DNA of 64,000 nucleotides from positions 522,109 to 586,108 of the forward strand of contig VZTJ01000306.1 of the NCBI GenBank assembly GCA_013397795.1, in the 5' to 3' direction. Below, piece after piece: positions 12,601 to 27,600 of the stretch (its first letter is position 1; each line of letters opens with the position of its first letter). This stretch comes from Orthonyx spaldingii. Taxonomy: Eukaryota; Chordata; Aves; Passeriformes; Orthonychidae. The translations under genes and the position numbers were made by a program. The notes below the pieces were generated by a model. It saw only the letters and a list, made by a program, of their open reading frames with translations, did not search any database and was not told the origin of the DNA.

Positions 12601-15600
12601 TGTGTAGTTTGTGACAAGAGACAAAGTCGGGGCGAAATTATTCAGTCCTGTTCATGATTAAGTTTGCCATTTGTAAAAAGAGATACTGAGTCTTTCCTCA
12701 CTTGGTTTCTTTTGTGTATTTAGTTTGCAAGTTCAACAGAGGGGACTGTCTGCCTTGATGTACAGATTTCAACAGGAGGACCTTGGACCTCTGGGCCCAA
12801 CTGTTATTACATGTAAAGAATATTAACAAAATGACAGCTCTCTCCCTCAGGGACAGACAAAATACATAACAAGGTATTCAGCGACTATTCTGATTTTAAA
12901 CCCTGTAAAATCTACTGAAATCATAGTTCATATATTTTGAGATATTTACTTACTGATACTATAAAAATAATTTACTTTTTCCACTGCTCTCTCCTACATC
13001 AACATAATTAAACTACAACTTACTTGCAAATGGGTGTGTGGACAGAGCAGAACTCCTTTAATAACCCTGGAAAAATCCCGTAGATTAAAGACATAGTGGG
13101 ATTTTGAAGGAGTTGGGAGAAAATTATCAACTGCCAATTTATACAGCACCGATGTTGCTTGGACCATCATCTTACCCAGCCTTAAGAAGGAAAAGAAATA
13201 CAATTTTAACTTCTGCAGACAAATCACAGGGAAAAGATGACAAGGTGCTACAGGAAATAGATCCCATTACCTCAGAAATGAGGCATCAAAGCCTTTGCTG
13301 AAGTGCCAGTCAGTAACTGCAGTAAAAATCTTGGTTAAAATGTCGTCATTGAAAGAACAGATAGAGACAATATTCAAGTGTCGTGTGAAGCGCCCTGTAA
13401 CACACAGAGAACGATGCAGAGAGATTTAAATGGTCAAATATTTTTCCACCTTTGAGCCAGCGTCTTCTAGGACTGACTATCACTAAAACAACATTTGAAT
13501 CTGGCTCCAGCTCCATGATTTTTATATCCACATTTTTGCCCCAGCAGTGATGCAAAAGAAATATAAACTGGTTTATATTTTCTATCAGTGTTTCACTTAA
13601 AATAACTGTTTTGAATATGTAAAATACACATCTCCATTAAAAGGCCACTACTACTCAAATTTAAATTTCAGCTCACATCAGCCTTCTTGATTATGACATG
13701 GCACAGTAAAACTTTACAATGTCAAGTATCTTGTTATTGGCTTTCACCTAAAAAGAATCAGTTTATACATGAGTACATTTTAGAAATTTAGCTATATCAG
13801 AATAGTTATTTTCATAAAGCCTCCTCAGAGCACATACAGTTATATCTGTATCACAGTGTTTATATGAAGGGAGGTAGCCTGAAGTGTAGCTGCATATAGC
13901 CTATGGTAATGTAGCTGCAGCTACATTAGGGCTTTTATTTATGTGATTTTTTTGTTAGAAAACCTCCCTCATGGCATTGTGACAGGAATTGTGGACTTGC
14001 AGGTAACATGCTTGTAAACAAAAGCAGGCAGCCTACCTTAGCAGCAGGAGATACAACTTCAGAAGAGACTTGCCAGAGACATGGCAAGAAGATGTATTCC
14101 CTCCCTTTTCCAAAGAATAGAAAATGGAAATAATCTCCATTGCTAAAATTAGAATAGCTTTGGTCATTCACAGTTTAATCAACGTTAAAAACATTGTTTC
14201 TAACACCGATTAAACTCCCCCTGGAAAAGATACAGATTTGAACTTGAACATAACAGACCTCTGCTTGGAATGACCCGCTCAGTGAATGCACCTGTAGATC
14301 CACCAGTCATAGATAAATGCAGAATCTGTCATCAGCAAACCTGAACCTACCCCTGAACTGCAGTCAGCTGGATAACCACTGGCCATAGAAATGTATTTCC
14401 TACCTGTAATGTCATTCCTGCCTCCCCCGGGGGGACCCATGGCTGAGACAAGCAGCACATCTACGATGCTGATGCGGGATGCATCCTTCCTGTCGTACCA
14501 GTGCCCGTGATCAATCCATTGCCTGAGAAGCTCAATAGCTGGCTGGGCTCCATACACTTCCTTTTCAGGCATGTTTAGGTCATCTGTGGAGAACACAGAC
14601 ATTGAATAAAAAACCTCAGTGTTTAGGAATTTAGTTTTCTTCTAAGGAAAAATAACTGAACTAGAGGTAGAAAAAGGCTGTGTGTTGTTATTCCTGCTTC
14701 CCATTGAACTAACCAAAATCAAACACCATTATACCTCACAGGCATAATTAAGGGTGATGGCTTAAATTAGTGTGACTGGTGATTTTATTTCATGTCGTGT
14801 CCCACTGCAACTCTAAGAACTATTCCGAAGACAACCACCACTTAAACCTCTCAGCAAGGGCAGTACTAATCCTTCGATGACCCCTGTGGGTCCCTTCCAA
14901 CTCAGGAGATTCTAGGATTCTATGATTCTCTGGATGCCTGAAAAAAGCCAAAAAGCACTGAGGCAATCCAAACTTACTAGTCTCAGTGAACCACTTTCTT
15001 TACCTAAAGCCGTAACAAAAATAATTTTTAAAAACTAAAAACATGTCTTACCCACAAAAATTATAGCTTGTTTCCCTGCTGGAGGTCCAAATAATCCTTT
15101 TTTTCTTCTGTCCAGCTTGGACATAATAATATCCTGGGTTTGGTTAGCAGAGGTTCTTGCGGAGAAGTTGACGAAACTTGGGATGTATTTTTCCTTTGGA
15201 AGTTTTAGTAGAAAATTGTTTGTTATGGCTGTTTTTCCAGTGCCAGTGGGACCCACAAAAAGCAAAGGGACATCATGCTCCACATATGTTTTAAGAAAAA
15301 ACATTTGTCTGGCAGTTTCCATTGTTGGAATGATCAGCTCAGATACCTGTTATGCAGGAAAGTAAAATAAAACACAAAAATCAAACATCAAATACCTTAA
15401 TCAACATGAATATTTGCAAGCAACTATAGAAACTCTGTAGCACAAATGCATTTTAAAAAATTCTATTGTCTGAAGACCTAAGCTATAACAAGGGTCTTGT
15501 GGATACTACAGCCCTACTTCTTGTTCAGGGCTCATACAGTCAATAGCACAACCAGTATTATCTATATTATGGTTCAATATAATATCATGAGATCAACCAC

Positions 15601-18600
15601 TGAAAGCAGAAATGAAGGAATGGAAATTCAGGCTTTGGCTTTATCCCACCACGGCTTCCCCAATATCAAATGCTGTTAGAGAACAAAGCAGAACCCAAAT
15701 TTTAACCACCAGGCAACCTCAGGGCTCCATGTGCACCTGCAGTGCTGAACTTCCAGTGACAGTGGTACCAGAATTGAGACAAAAGCATGAAAAGGAGCTT
15801 ACAGAGACTAATGAAATGTTGCAAAGCAATCATTAAACAGCCTAATATAGTTATTTATACCTCTAAATCATTTAGTGAAATAATTATTTTCTACAATAAA
15901 GATACCAATGTGCACCTTAGCCCCTGGGGCGATAACTTGCTCTTCCTTTGTGATGTAGTCCATCCACGTGTTCCACTGCCCATGGCCTTGCTTGTGAAAA
16001 TAGAAGTCATAAACACTCCCTGTTAATAGAAAAACACAACATAACGAAACCCACTGATTAAATTATAAAAGTAAACTTCAGTAATTTTAGTGTGAGATGT
16101 CCAACACTGTGAGATAATGGAAGCTTTCTAGTACACCAGATACACCCCTCCATCCCCATCCCACCGCCCCCCCCGCCTCTATCATCACCAAATTATTTTA
16201 AGTCAGATTCAGCCACATTGTTTGAGTACAACAGGAGGCATATGCTACTCCTGGTTAAAAGAGCCAGGAAAGGGCATCCAACTGTGCAGCTCTTGGCAGA
16301 TGGTGGCTCTGCTGCAGACTTAACATCTGCCAGGCACACTAAGTGCCAAGCTTTCTTACTGATTTATAAAAGGCCAAGCAAGTACAGCTATGAAGAAGCA
16401 CCTTTTTCTGGGAAGATATTGTTTTTGTTAAGCTTCACGCTTTTAGGGCGTGGGTTTTCCTCATTCATTCCACTGAGCAAGCTGCGGTAAAACGAATCAA
16501 ATTTTCTTCTGCTGTCTGCATCGATGATCCCTCCAATTGTCCACACCAAAGCAAAAAGGAAAAGGGCCTGCAGCCACACAGTGATTTGCTGACTAGACAT
16601 GCTTTCATTCTCCTCTTCATCAAGTTCCTTTATTTCATCTAAAACATATTTTATATTTTAGTTAGATGCCAGTAATAACCATAAACCCCAATTCAAAATG
16701 CATTTTTGGACAAGTATCCTGAGACAAAAGTAGAGCACTGTCTTCAATGGAATGAAGCCAATCTACAAAAGGAGGATCTTGTCTGTGTAAAATACTGTCT
16801 CCAAATAAAAAAGAAATTAGAAGAAAAATACTTAGAAATGGTCCTAGCTCCTTTCTTCAGATGGTAGCAAACAGCAAGCAAAACGTAGAACATACTCACA
16901 AGATCATGTTTGATCTTGTAATGACACCAGTTTCCAAAGGTGAAAGCTCTCTATGCTGGTCAAAGAACTATTAATAATACTGATCAGTGAGGTCCCTGAG
17001 TGTGTTGTATGAACTCAACAGTAAGGAATTCCTTTGGTATTTCCTTGCATCTTATAACCTGCATTTTGTCCTGGGACATGGCAGGGAAAAAAAAGAAAAT
17101 TTGAAATAAAAAGAAAGCGGCTTAGGGTACTTACCAAGGAGAGAAGAATAGAGTTTCATCAAGGTGTTACTCAGGTGAAGAGAGGATGTTTTTACAAAGA
17201 CTTTGCAATGATGGTGAATGAAATCCAAACAGGGCTGGACTAGCCACATAAACAAATCATTGACCTACCAGGAGAAAAGGAAACAGTTGTGTGATAATAC
17301 AGGGCTTGCCACATTCCCTATTGTCCCTCAATTCACCCTCATTCAAACATTGGGCATCAGAAATTGTCCAGGCTGGCAGAGAGAAGATCAGGAAAGGGCC
17401 TGTGTGAGGCAGTACTGAAATGTTCATGAAGTCACACCATCATTATCTGATGGTGCAAACAAGCTGCTTTTACCACAGAGGAGTTTTCAGTGGAAATTCT
17501 GTTACGTGCTTACTAGTCCAGACAGCAGAGTAGAAGCTCAGCCTAGAGAGATCCCTGCCTTGCTTAGGCAACAACAAAATTATTCCAACAGAAGCAAAGG
17601 TAAAGGCTTCATCCTCCCTTAAAAAGAGGTCCCCTACTGAGGACCAGCACAGATGCTGTGCCACAGCAGAAATTCCAGTATGCTGGGGCAGACTGGTGCC
17701 TGCAGGAGTGCGACAGCATGGGAGTAAATACTGACCATGGCTGGTGCTATCTGCTCCACCAACTCAAACTGGGAAACAGGACAGGAATCAAGACCTACCC
17801 TTTTCCCAGGGACTAGTACTCAAGGAGATGCACTAAAGGGTCAGGCTATCTGTTGGTTAAGGAATAATTACTTTACTCTGATGAACTAAGAAAACTATAA
17901 ATAAAGAGCTCTTCTAGTCTTGATACTTCTTTAGAATTTGATTCTAATTTCCTGGAAAAACTCAAAGGGCATCTTCTCAAATCACAGAAATAAGTTTTCT
18001 ATAGCTCCAATCCTAATATTATTCCAATTGTTTTACTAGATTTTAATGCCTAATAATAGGGATTTTAAATTTGCATTAAAAGCTGATTCTCACCAACACT
18101 TATTTTATTTGCATCTACTGAAGACACAGTACAATACACAGCACAAAGAGCTCTCATTCATGCAAGCAATGAAGTGAAAAAGGCTTTGAAGACTAAGCTG
18201 TTAATGGGAATAACGAAAAAGTTTTGATTCTGCATGCCTGCCTTCAAGTGGGCAAACTGAGAATGTCACCTTATCTTCTAAATTAGATCTATGTAAAAAA
18301 TGAGGTCTCGCACCAGCTCACGGTGTTCTTCCTGCAGGTTTGGAGGCAGAGTTTTTATGTAGGAATCCTTCAGTGGCTTCCAGCCTAACTGTTGTGGGTC
18401 CATATAGATCATACCACACCTAGGAAGAACAAACACCTATGGTAGAAGAATACACGTGCAAGGTGGGACAGTTCAAGCTTGAATGCTCTCACATTACCTG
18501 CTGACAGTTGCTGGAGATGCCTGCTCTAAGTCCGCTGGCTCAAAGATTAAACTCATTTTTGAATTCATCTGAATTATTTCACCACTCATTAGGCATAACT

Positions 18601-21600
18601 GGAAGAAGAGCATCACATAAACATGGTCTAGTCATGTCAGTGCTGATCATACAGTCAAAGCAATGTCTGTCATAAGATCACTGAACATTCCACTTAATGT
18701 CACTCCTCATTCATTCATCTGTATCCTTACAATACATGACATTTTATGACCTTGTCTCAACTTTTCCATGTCTTACTGTAAGGCTTGCAGAGACATAGAG
18801 AACAATGCTGTATCTTTAAATAACTCTGCAAGAAAAAGCAGTTATGACCTGCAGCTTTTTCTAAATTCATTTATTCACAATGTAATTTAAGCAGGTTCAG
18901 TTTTTAGCCACAGAACTGAGTTAATGCATGTGACAACACAGAAACCTCTTTCTCGTGAGAAAGAATCTATTTGTTTATATAAACTAAGATAAAGGTAGTG
19001 AAACTCTCATGAATCGAGGTGGCCAATTAGCTGCGGGGGGCGTGCAGTCACAAGCCAATCAAGTGGGAGTCCATTTTGTATATAAAAGCTGAATTTAATT
19101 AATAAATAAATCTTTTATAGCACTTAACCCTCGCCTTCCCGTGTTTCGACATCTGCTCGCTGCGACAAATACATTTCAGTTTCCTAAAAGGGTCAATAAA
19201 AAGGCCTCTGTGATCAACCTCATTTCAATAAAGAAGGAGCAAGACAAGGCTTCTAGAGAGAAGTGACGGGTTAATATTGTCTAATACCATCTAAACCCAC
19301 TTATACAACTGGGGAAATAAAGCAATGCTTTTAAGCACATCCGCCTTTCCTGTGTTTCACACCTCCTTTGACTAACGTAGTAACAATATTGCTACTACTA
19401 AAATCAAGTATGTCTATTCAAGGATGAGGTTATAAAATTAGGCTACCTTTTTATTATCATCCAGCACAGTGTTCATGTTCTCTATCCAAACTGCATCCAC
19501 TGGGCCATCAAAAATAATCCACTTGCGATTATCTGTGGTAGAAGATGCTTGGTTCCTGAAGGCCTTTGCAAGAATTCCATCTGACCACTCGTGACTTACA
19601 GGATCAAAACTGCCATACAACTGCCCCATAGTAATGGCTTTGGGGTTAATAACTTTGTATTCAACAGCAAATTCATCCATGGCGTTTGCTGTGTAAAAAG
19701 GCAAATACATGAGCTTGAGAATTTGATAGGTTAGTTTTATTCAATAGCTGAAGGACAGAACAAGATGATTCCAGAGGATCCTACTCTAGCTGCTCAAAGC
19801 AAAAAAAATGAGATATTTGGCATCTAGGAAGCAGTAAATAAGAAATTCCCTTACTTGTACAAGGGAAGCAAGAAGTCTGCTGTAAAAAATCACATGAAAG
19901 AAAGAAAAAGTGGAGCAGCATAGATTTCATATATTTATGGGAGCTACTTACAATATCCTATCAGACCTAATTTTTTAAAGAGTATTATGCACAGATAAAA
20001 TGCCTAACACAATTCAGAAAAGCATAAACATATTAGTATGGCTTACTGTTCCCACAGATGTAGACAAAAATACTATCAGATAAATATACCAGACAGAAAT
20101 AGTTAAATTAATAGAAATTTTGCAGTCAAGAAAGAAGAATATAGGACAGTTAACAACCTGGGCATATCTCTGCAAAGGAAAAATAACAGTCATAGAATTA
20201 ACTGCATTTAATGAGAAGTTTGTGGCTGGACAATGTTACCTGCACACAAATCAGCCAGGGCTCCAGCCAGCACTTTGTATGAACTGGTCTTGCCACTCAT
20301 AGGATCTCCAACAATCATGAAGCCATGGCGCACCAGCATCATTTCGTACACCTGCCAGTGACCAGAGAGCCACTCTTCAACATGGCACAAAAGCAAGTGC
20401 TACGTGTTGTGTGTATGAAAATAGAAACCTCTCTCCTGCATCCCGATGTGGCACAACCAAATCTCTGCGTTCTGCTGGCTGACCAAAGCCTTAGTCCAAA
20501 TCAGAGGGCAGTCATGCTCTTCTGGCAATTCTCACGGATACAATTTAAGGAGTTGTTTTCCCCAAGCATCCTCCCTTTCTCATTGCTAAATGTCATCCCT
20601 CAGCTGCAACAGCAGCACTGTACAGGGTGTGAGGGCACTAACCAGACCCTGCAGATCACAGCCCTGAACTGAAATCAGTGGTTACCAATGAAGCTGACAC
20701 AAAGGGACTGAAACTGCAGCTCTGAGGATGTGGCATATGCCCAGTCCCACAGAGGCTGACTTTGGACTCACTGCAACTGTGGTAAGTTCTTCAGTTCTCC
20801 CAAAAGATTTTGTCAAAGCTCAAGCCAAAGCAAAAACACCATCAAACAGACCTGTAATAAGAACCCCTAAGAAGACGTTTTTAATTAGGTTAAGGCTGAT
20901 AGTTCCTGTTTTAGCTTTAATTCCTAACCAGTTAACACTACCCCTATTGAAATGAAAGATACAGTATGGTTTGCAAAGCAGCATAAGGCAAGTCTGAACA
21001 TAAGCCATGAAGTCTGAACTGCTGTTGAAGAGGCCACTGATGACCCTGGCTCAGGCCACACATTTTTACCTTTACCATTACCCTGTCACTAGGCTGCACA
21101 AGAAAAAAGTTAAGCATTGTTTAAAGGGTCCCCAATACTAGTAAATGGGAGGCAGTGGGCTGGAAGTGAAGCATAAGCAAGGTCACCTCTTTCAAGACTT
21201 CTCAAGGAGACTGTGAACAGAACTGGGAACAGAGCCTGATGCCCAGTCCAGCATTCTGTTCACTAGGTTACACTGCCTCAGTAACAGATTCCATTTAATT
21301 TTCTCTCCTGAAGCACAAGCCCTACAATGTGGCTGCACACATTAGCTCCTTCACACACTGTGTGAATTACAGAATCACTACGAGCAAAGCAGGCTTTTAT
21401 TCCATGATTTTTACCCAGTAAAAACACCCCATTTGTAATATTCCATTAATTGGTAAGGAAACTATTAGCTATTCATTCATGACACAGACAGTGAATGAAG
21501 AGTGTTTCTGCTCTCATGCTTTTCTTCCCCAGAAGTATGTGAAAATAAACCTGAATAATTTTTCCAATGAACCATGGCACTGGTTGAAGATTCAATTTTT

Positions 21601-24600
21601 CAATATTTTCAGTTAGTGCCTTTATAAATAGCTCATAGTCTGGTGTAGGAAGAACCACTCCAGGAAACAGGTCAGATATGATACCCTGTTAAGACAGAAG
21701 AGAAAACTATTTAAACACAGGTTACAAAAAGAGGAAATTCCCAAGTAAAACAATATTCATACATATAACAGGAGCTTAAAACCAAATGTCCTCAGCTGGA
21801 CAAAACCAACTTCTAGGCAAACTGTAGCCATGAAATATTCTGTATACATGAAGCAGAAACTTGTGCCTGCAGTTTTCATGAACATACTGCTATTGTAAAA
21901 AGAAGCTTAACCTTTGCAAATTTGCCCCCATCAGGATTACACAAAAGGATGTGAAAGTAGTTGAAAGAATTTCAGTGATTAAATAGAAGGGTATGTGTTC
22001 CAAAATTTCAGAGCAGTGACTCTGGCTGTGCTTCCACCCTAGCTTTTAGTCTTTAATATTGATTGCTTTGTAGCTTAACATAGTCTTTATTTTCTATTAA
22101 AGCAGTGTGCAAACAGAAACTTCATCATTTTTATTCTGAGCTCACATTTCTAATTGAGATTAACTTAATTATCCACATCTCATTTGGAGCAAAAAGCCAG
22201 AATACAAACTTCAAAGAATGATTTCCATGAATGAAGCAGCACAAGAAAGATTTTTAACAAGATATCTTCTAAAACATTTTATAGAATAACTTTAAAGGCA
22301 CCACTGAAAGTTTGCTTTTCAAAATAACCCTAACGGAACAAAAGAGTTCCTCCAGATCAGTGGACTGAAATTACTCTACACTAATATGGCATCATCCAGA
22401 CCGAACTGTTCTAAATTAAGATAATGACCTGCTTCTGCAGGTTCTTATAATGACCTCATCATCATAAAAGCTAAAACACACTGGCCTGATACCTTACCTG
22501 AAACAATGGCACATCCTGGGACAAGAACTTGGCCAAGTTAACATCCATCAAAGCCCGAAGTAACAACACACTTTCATTTTCAGTCGGGTACTTCAGTTTT
22601 AGGTTCCCTGCTGCCGTCAGGACGGATTTAACCGCACGCATTCCATAATCGTAGTGGTGCTGAGATGACAACTGCTCTGAGCACAAACGGTAGGTGGCAA
22701 CAATTTTCTGGGCCAGACTGTGGATAATAAAATGTAACATGTGGAGTGAAAATATCTCACCATGCAAGGAAAATAATTTACCTACCTATACACACAAAGT
22801 AACTGCAGCGATTCTAAGACACAGCAGCTGACAAGACGGCCCAAAACACCTGGGAAGCAAGGCTGTAGATTATGCCATGCTAGAGACTGTGTGCATCATT
22901 TAGGAATTAGTCTGATATTTTGATACATTTTCCAAATGATCCTGTGTAGAAGTGCACACCTGGCAATCTGAGGTGGTAAATAAGAATTGAAAAGGAAGCA
23001 GGAGATTAAAAAGTACTTTCTGGAGAAACAAAACATGGATGGCCTTCCATATATGCCTTAAACACACACATATGCCTTTTAGAGGAATGAGATATATCAG
23101 ACTCAACTAAGGTAGAAAATTCAGCATGTCTTACCTCTTAGAGTCCAGAAATCCCATTGAATAAAGTGAAATTTCCCCAATCAAGGCATAATCTGGAACC
23201 ATCATGGCAACTGTTCGGAACAGTGCCTATAAGGAAAAAAGTAAGATACCAACTTTTGACTATGGAATATTGTAATAAATTGTGCCTGTTTTCTAAGAAT
23301 GGCATCTCTCCATAAATTCATGAGTGCACAGAATTCATGAATCATCTGAAATCTATGAGATTGCTTTAGAATTCTATTCTATTCTATTCTGATCTTATCA
23401 AGAGGTTCAAGAGGTCTGTGCTAAGCACTGCAGTAACAAATGCTTAGAAAAAGTCAATTCTAAAGAACTATGAATAGAGGAAAAGGGAGATGATATTCTT
23501 CTCACTTTGATAACAGTCAAACTAGCACATGGTGTGGTTAATGCCTTGTAAAAGATCATGCAAAGAATTGTGGCAATGTTAGAAAAAGAAACAGGACCAA
23601 CTCACAAAGTTATAATAAATTTGAATTGGGATTGGGATCACCAAGCCATTGTAAACCCAGAGAATTTCCACTTAAGGAGAGCACAGTTAAAGCTGTAAAC
23701 TGGTATCAGTATGATTAGACTGAGACCTTTCATCTGTGCATTTTGTACAATTCTAACTGTTTACTAAAGCTTGGTGAAAAGCACAGCAGGGTACACTCGA
23801 ACAGGTTAGCAGTCCTGCTGGTTCTGGCTGGGGTAGAGTTAAATCGTTTCACAGTAGCAAGCCTGAGGCTGTGTTTTGGATTTCTGCTGGAAACAGTGTT
23901 GATAATTCAGGGATGTTTTAGTTATTGCTGAGCAGAGCTCACACAGAGCCAAGGCCTTTCCTGCTCCTCACCCCACACACCCCCAGGAGAATGGGGGTGC
24001 ACAAGGAGCTGGGAGGGGGGACAGCCAGGACAGCTGACCCAAGGGATATTCCAGAGCATATGGGGTCATGCTCAGCAGAAGAAGCAAGGGAGGGGACCTT
24101 CAGAGTGATGCCATTTTTCTTCCTTAAGCAACCATTACACATCAGTTTATTATTCGATTGTCGACTTTTCTTATTCCTACAGACTAGAAGTTGTAAATTT
24201 GGTTTAATTTCTACAAGAAAGCAGGATTTCAGATTTACCTTCAGGTTATCAGGCAACTCTGCCCGTCCAGCATACCCAGGATTCATCGTAATAAACACAG
24301 CACATGTAGGATTCAGAGAGATCTCTGTCCCTTCAAAGAGGAATGTTTTGAGTTTGCGAATAATGGCTTGCTGGATGCTGAGTATTTGTTGGGCAACTAC
24401 AGATAATACTTCAACCTAACACAGACAGAACAGATTGGAAAACATAAGATACTTGGAGATAATATGAAATGGTTTGGGTTACATATTTTGATGGCTGTAT
24501 TTGCATTCCTCCAGGGGAAAATCACCCTGAACCTATATATTAGCTGCCTATTGAAGGGATCCTCTGAAAGTTAGTGCCACTGTTCTCTACTCAACTAACA

Positions 24601-27600
24601 GAGACTGACCAACAGAGGCTTCTAAAAGCCTCCACAGGGAAACACCCTGTGCCTGAATGTAGACATCTAAGTTAGTTGGACAGGAACTCCCTCTGGAGGC
24701 CTCTAAAAGCACTTTCCCTTCAACTCAGACACATAAAGAGTTTAGGCTCTTCAGAAAAACGGACTCGTTCAATGCCTAAAATTGAGGGTAAATAATAGGT
24801 AAGGCTGCCCAGTGCCAATCCTGAGTGTTTTAAAGTGTCAAGGTAATAGAATATTGGAAAAGGAATGCTAATGCTTGAATTCATTAGAAAACAAGTTACA
24901 GCAGAAAAATGGAAAAATTAAGGAGTTAAAGATATTAATACATACAAAATGGAATTTCATTAAATTTCCACATTTACTAGTATATGCTTAAATTGAATTC
25001 CATCAAAGTAATAATAAAACTTATCCAAAGTCATTAGCGACCAAATTAAACAAAACCAATATGATCAGAGTAAGATCAAGGGGGGAATTAGATGTGTCTG
25101 TTTACACACCTTGATAACCAGGTCACTCAGTTAGTGACACCAGCTCTAGTCATTACAGCAATCCCTCCACTGGGATTTGTCTGTCCTGTGCTGAATATAA
25201 TAGACAAATGCAACTCCACAGCTGTAGCTTGATTTCTCAAGGAGAAGACAAGAACAGTTCTTTCCCAACAAATGAGTGTCACATACAAAAGAAAAAATTG
25301 TAAAGGAACACTTTTTTTCTGGTAAATTGACCCTGAACACAACACTTCTGCAACACAGCACAGGTAGGCATGTGCTTCTAGAGCAGGCAGCTGAGTGCCT
25401 ATTTCTGTGTCACTAATCACTAAAACAAAGAGGCCTCACCACAAGTAAAAGGAGAGAATTGGCAATAACGCTGTCATGTCTAAATCTAAAACTTCTTGTG
25501 TCTTAAATTAAAGCTTTCTCATTTTATTTGTCTGAGTTAAAACATTACCTCAATTCTATTGAACTCATCAAAGCAGGCCCATGCCCCAGCTTGTGCCAGC
25601 CCCTTAAAGAACTTGCCCATTGCCTTGTAATCGAGGCCATCGGAGCAATTGAAGACAACACACTGCAACAAAAACACAGAGAACATTTCTCGGTATTAAC
25701 ACAAAGTCTACTATAAAATTATTAGCATCTAAAATGGGAAGGGATTACTGTTGCTAATTTTGGATTAGAACACCAGGATGCCATATAGACACAGTTCTAA
25801 ATGTGTTATTCTTACCAACTATTCCTGGGAATAAACAACAGAATCACAGAATCATTAAGCTGGAAAAGACATTTAAGATGTTCGAGTCCAACTGTAAATG
25901 AATAGCTACGAAACAAACATCACTTGCTCAAGAATGGCATTCTAAAAGATATCTATATATTTAAACATAAACAGTGGAAAGTAGAACAAGGGAATTTTGG
26001 TACCTGCTTAGCTATTGCTTTTGCTAGATCTTTTGTTGTTTCTGTTTTGCCAGTTCCAGCAGGCCCTTCTGGAGCACCACCAAGATTTAATTTCAAGGCA
26101 CCCATTAACGTCCTACATTATCAAGAACACAGGCATTAGAACTAGCACTCTTTAACGTCAGATTGTTTCTGAGCACATTGATAAGTGTTTTCCTTTTTTT
26201 TTTTTTTTATTTAAAATTTAAAACAATTTACTTGTTTTTCTACTGACTTTGCAGCTTGCCCTAAAAACCCAGTATTGTCTCATAAGAGATTCCTAATTGT
26301 GGAAGCTCACATTCAGCCACTTGGCCTACAAGGAATGTCAAGGCTTTTACTACATGCATCCACCTTGTATATCCTCAATTACACAAGTAAATTAACAGTG
26401 CCATGAGCAAAATGGTAGAGTCTGCAAAAGCACACATTTCCCTCAAGTGGCACTTGAACTGGAAGAAGCTTGAAGCTGGCTTTATAAATTCAGCCAATCT
26501 TTAGCAATGGATGAGAAAGCAAAAAGGTTGTTACAAAAACCCAGGAATCACATTGCTTTTCAAGTGAACATCTTACTGAAATGACATCCCTGTTAACACT
26601 GGAGTGATCTGATTATTTTATAAAACCCTCATTCAAAGGCTTTGACTCATATCTTGAGGGCTCACCAGAAGGGAAATACCAAATGCTTTGGAATATTTCA
26701 ACCTTGAGAACTAAAGTGTTTCCATTACAACCTCTTGCAAGCCAGTAGAGGAACAGGAAGCTAACTGCATTCAAACATCTGTGAAGGGCTCTATAATTAC
26801 CTCATTTATCTTACAGGCAGGCATACCCAAACTGTTCAGATAAATTAATTGACCAGAGCTACTGTAGAATTCTTTGCAGTTCCAGTACCATGTGCTGCCA
26901 CCTGTTTTCAGAAGCACCTTCTTGGATACAATAGAGTATTACTCTACTGGTGTAGAAGCCTATAAATTGTAAATATTTTACCATATCTGGGCAAAGACAT
27001 ATAAGATTTGCCTCCAAAATCTACAGGAAAATGTTAGCTGCTGAGGTTCCTGCTATCATTAATGAGAACAAATGAAAGTAAACACAGATCAATCCAAAAA
27101 ATGAAAACATCATTCACAGACAATATGGCTTTACCTGTAACATCGATCTGTTAGCGGGGTTATAACCAGACGTTGAGAGTTGCCCAGATACTCATAACCA
27201 TATTTCATTTCTGTTGTGATCATTCGCACTATTACATCATTCTCCTCCCAGTAGTATCTCAGCTGAGAAATCCACTGGAAGTCATTCAGATCTGTGATTT
27301 TGTCTTCAACCAATTTTGAGACCACATCACGAGCTGCAGAGTGAAACACTGATTGTACGAAAAATCTAAACGCTTCTACTGTGTTAGTTTACTTAAAACA
27401 ACTTATAAGTAAAGTAACATTTCCTTGGAGCTATATAAATTAGAGAGGAATTTGCACTTGTTCTGCATAGGGAATCAGTTTAATTTTAACTACATTCCAG
27501 TGTCTGTTTTAAGTAGATGGGAGATCATTGCGCAGTACTGAGCAATCCCCATTTGCCCAAAGAACTGAGTAACTCTGTAAAGGCTGATTCAAATTAGAGA

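Noticed and set aside
23925..24419. 164-codon plus-strand frame
   Set aside because: It reads through the LTR remnant and the antisense of DNAH3 exon 30.
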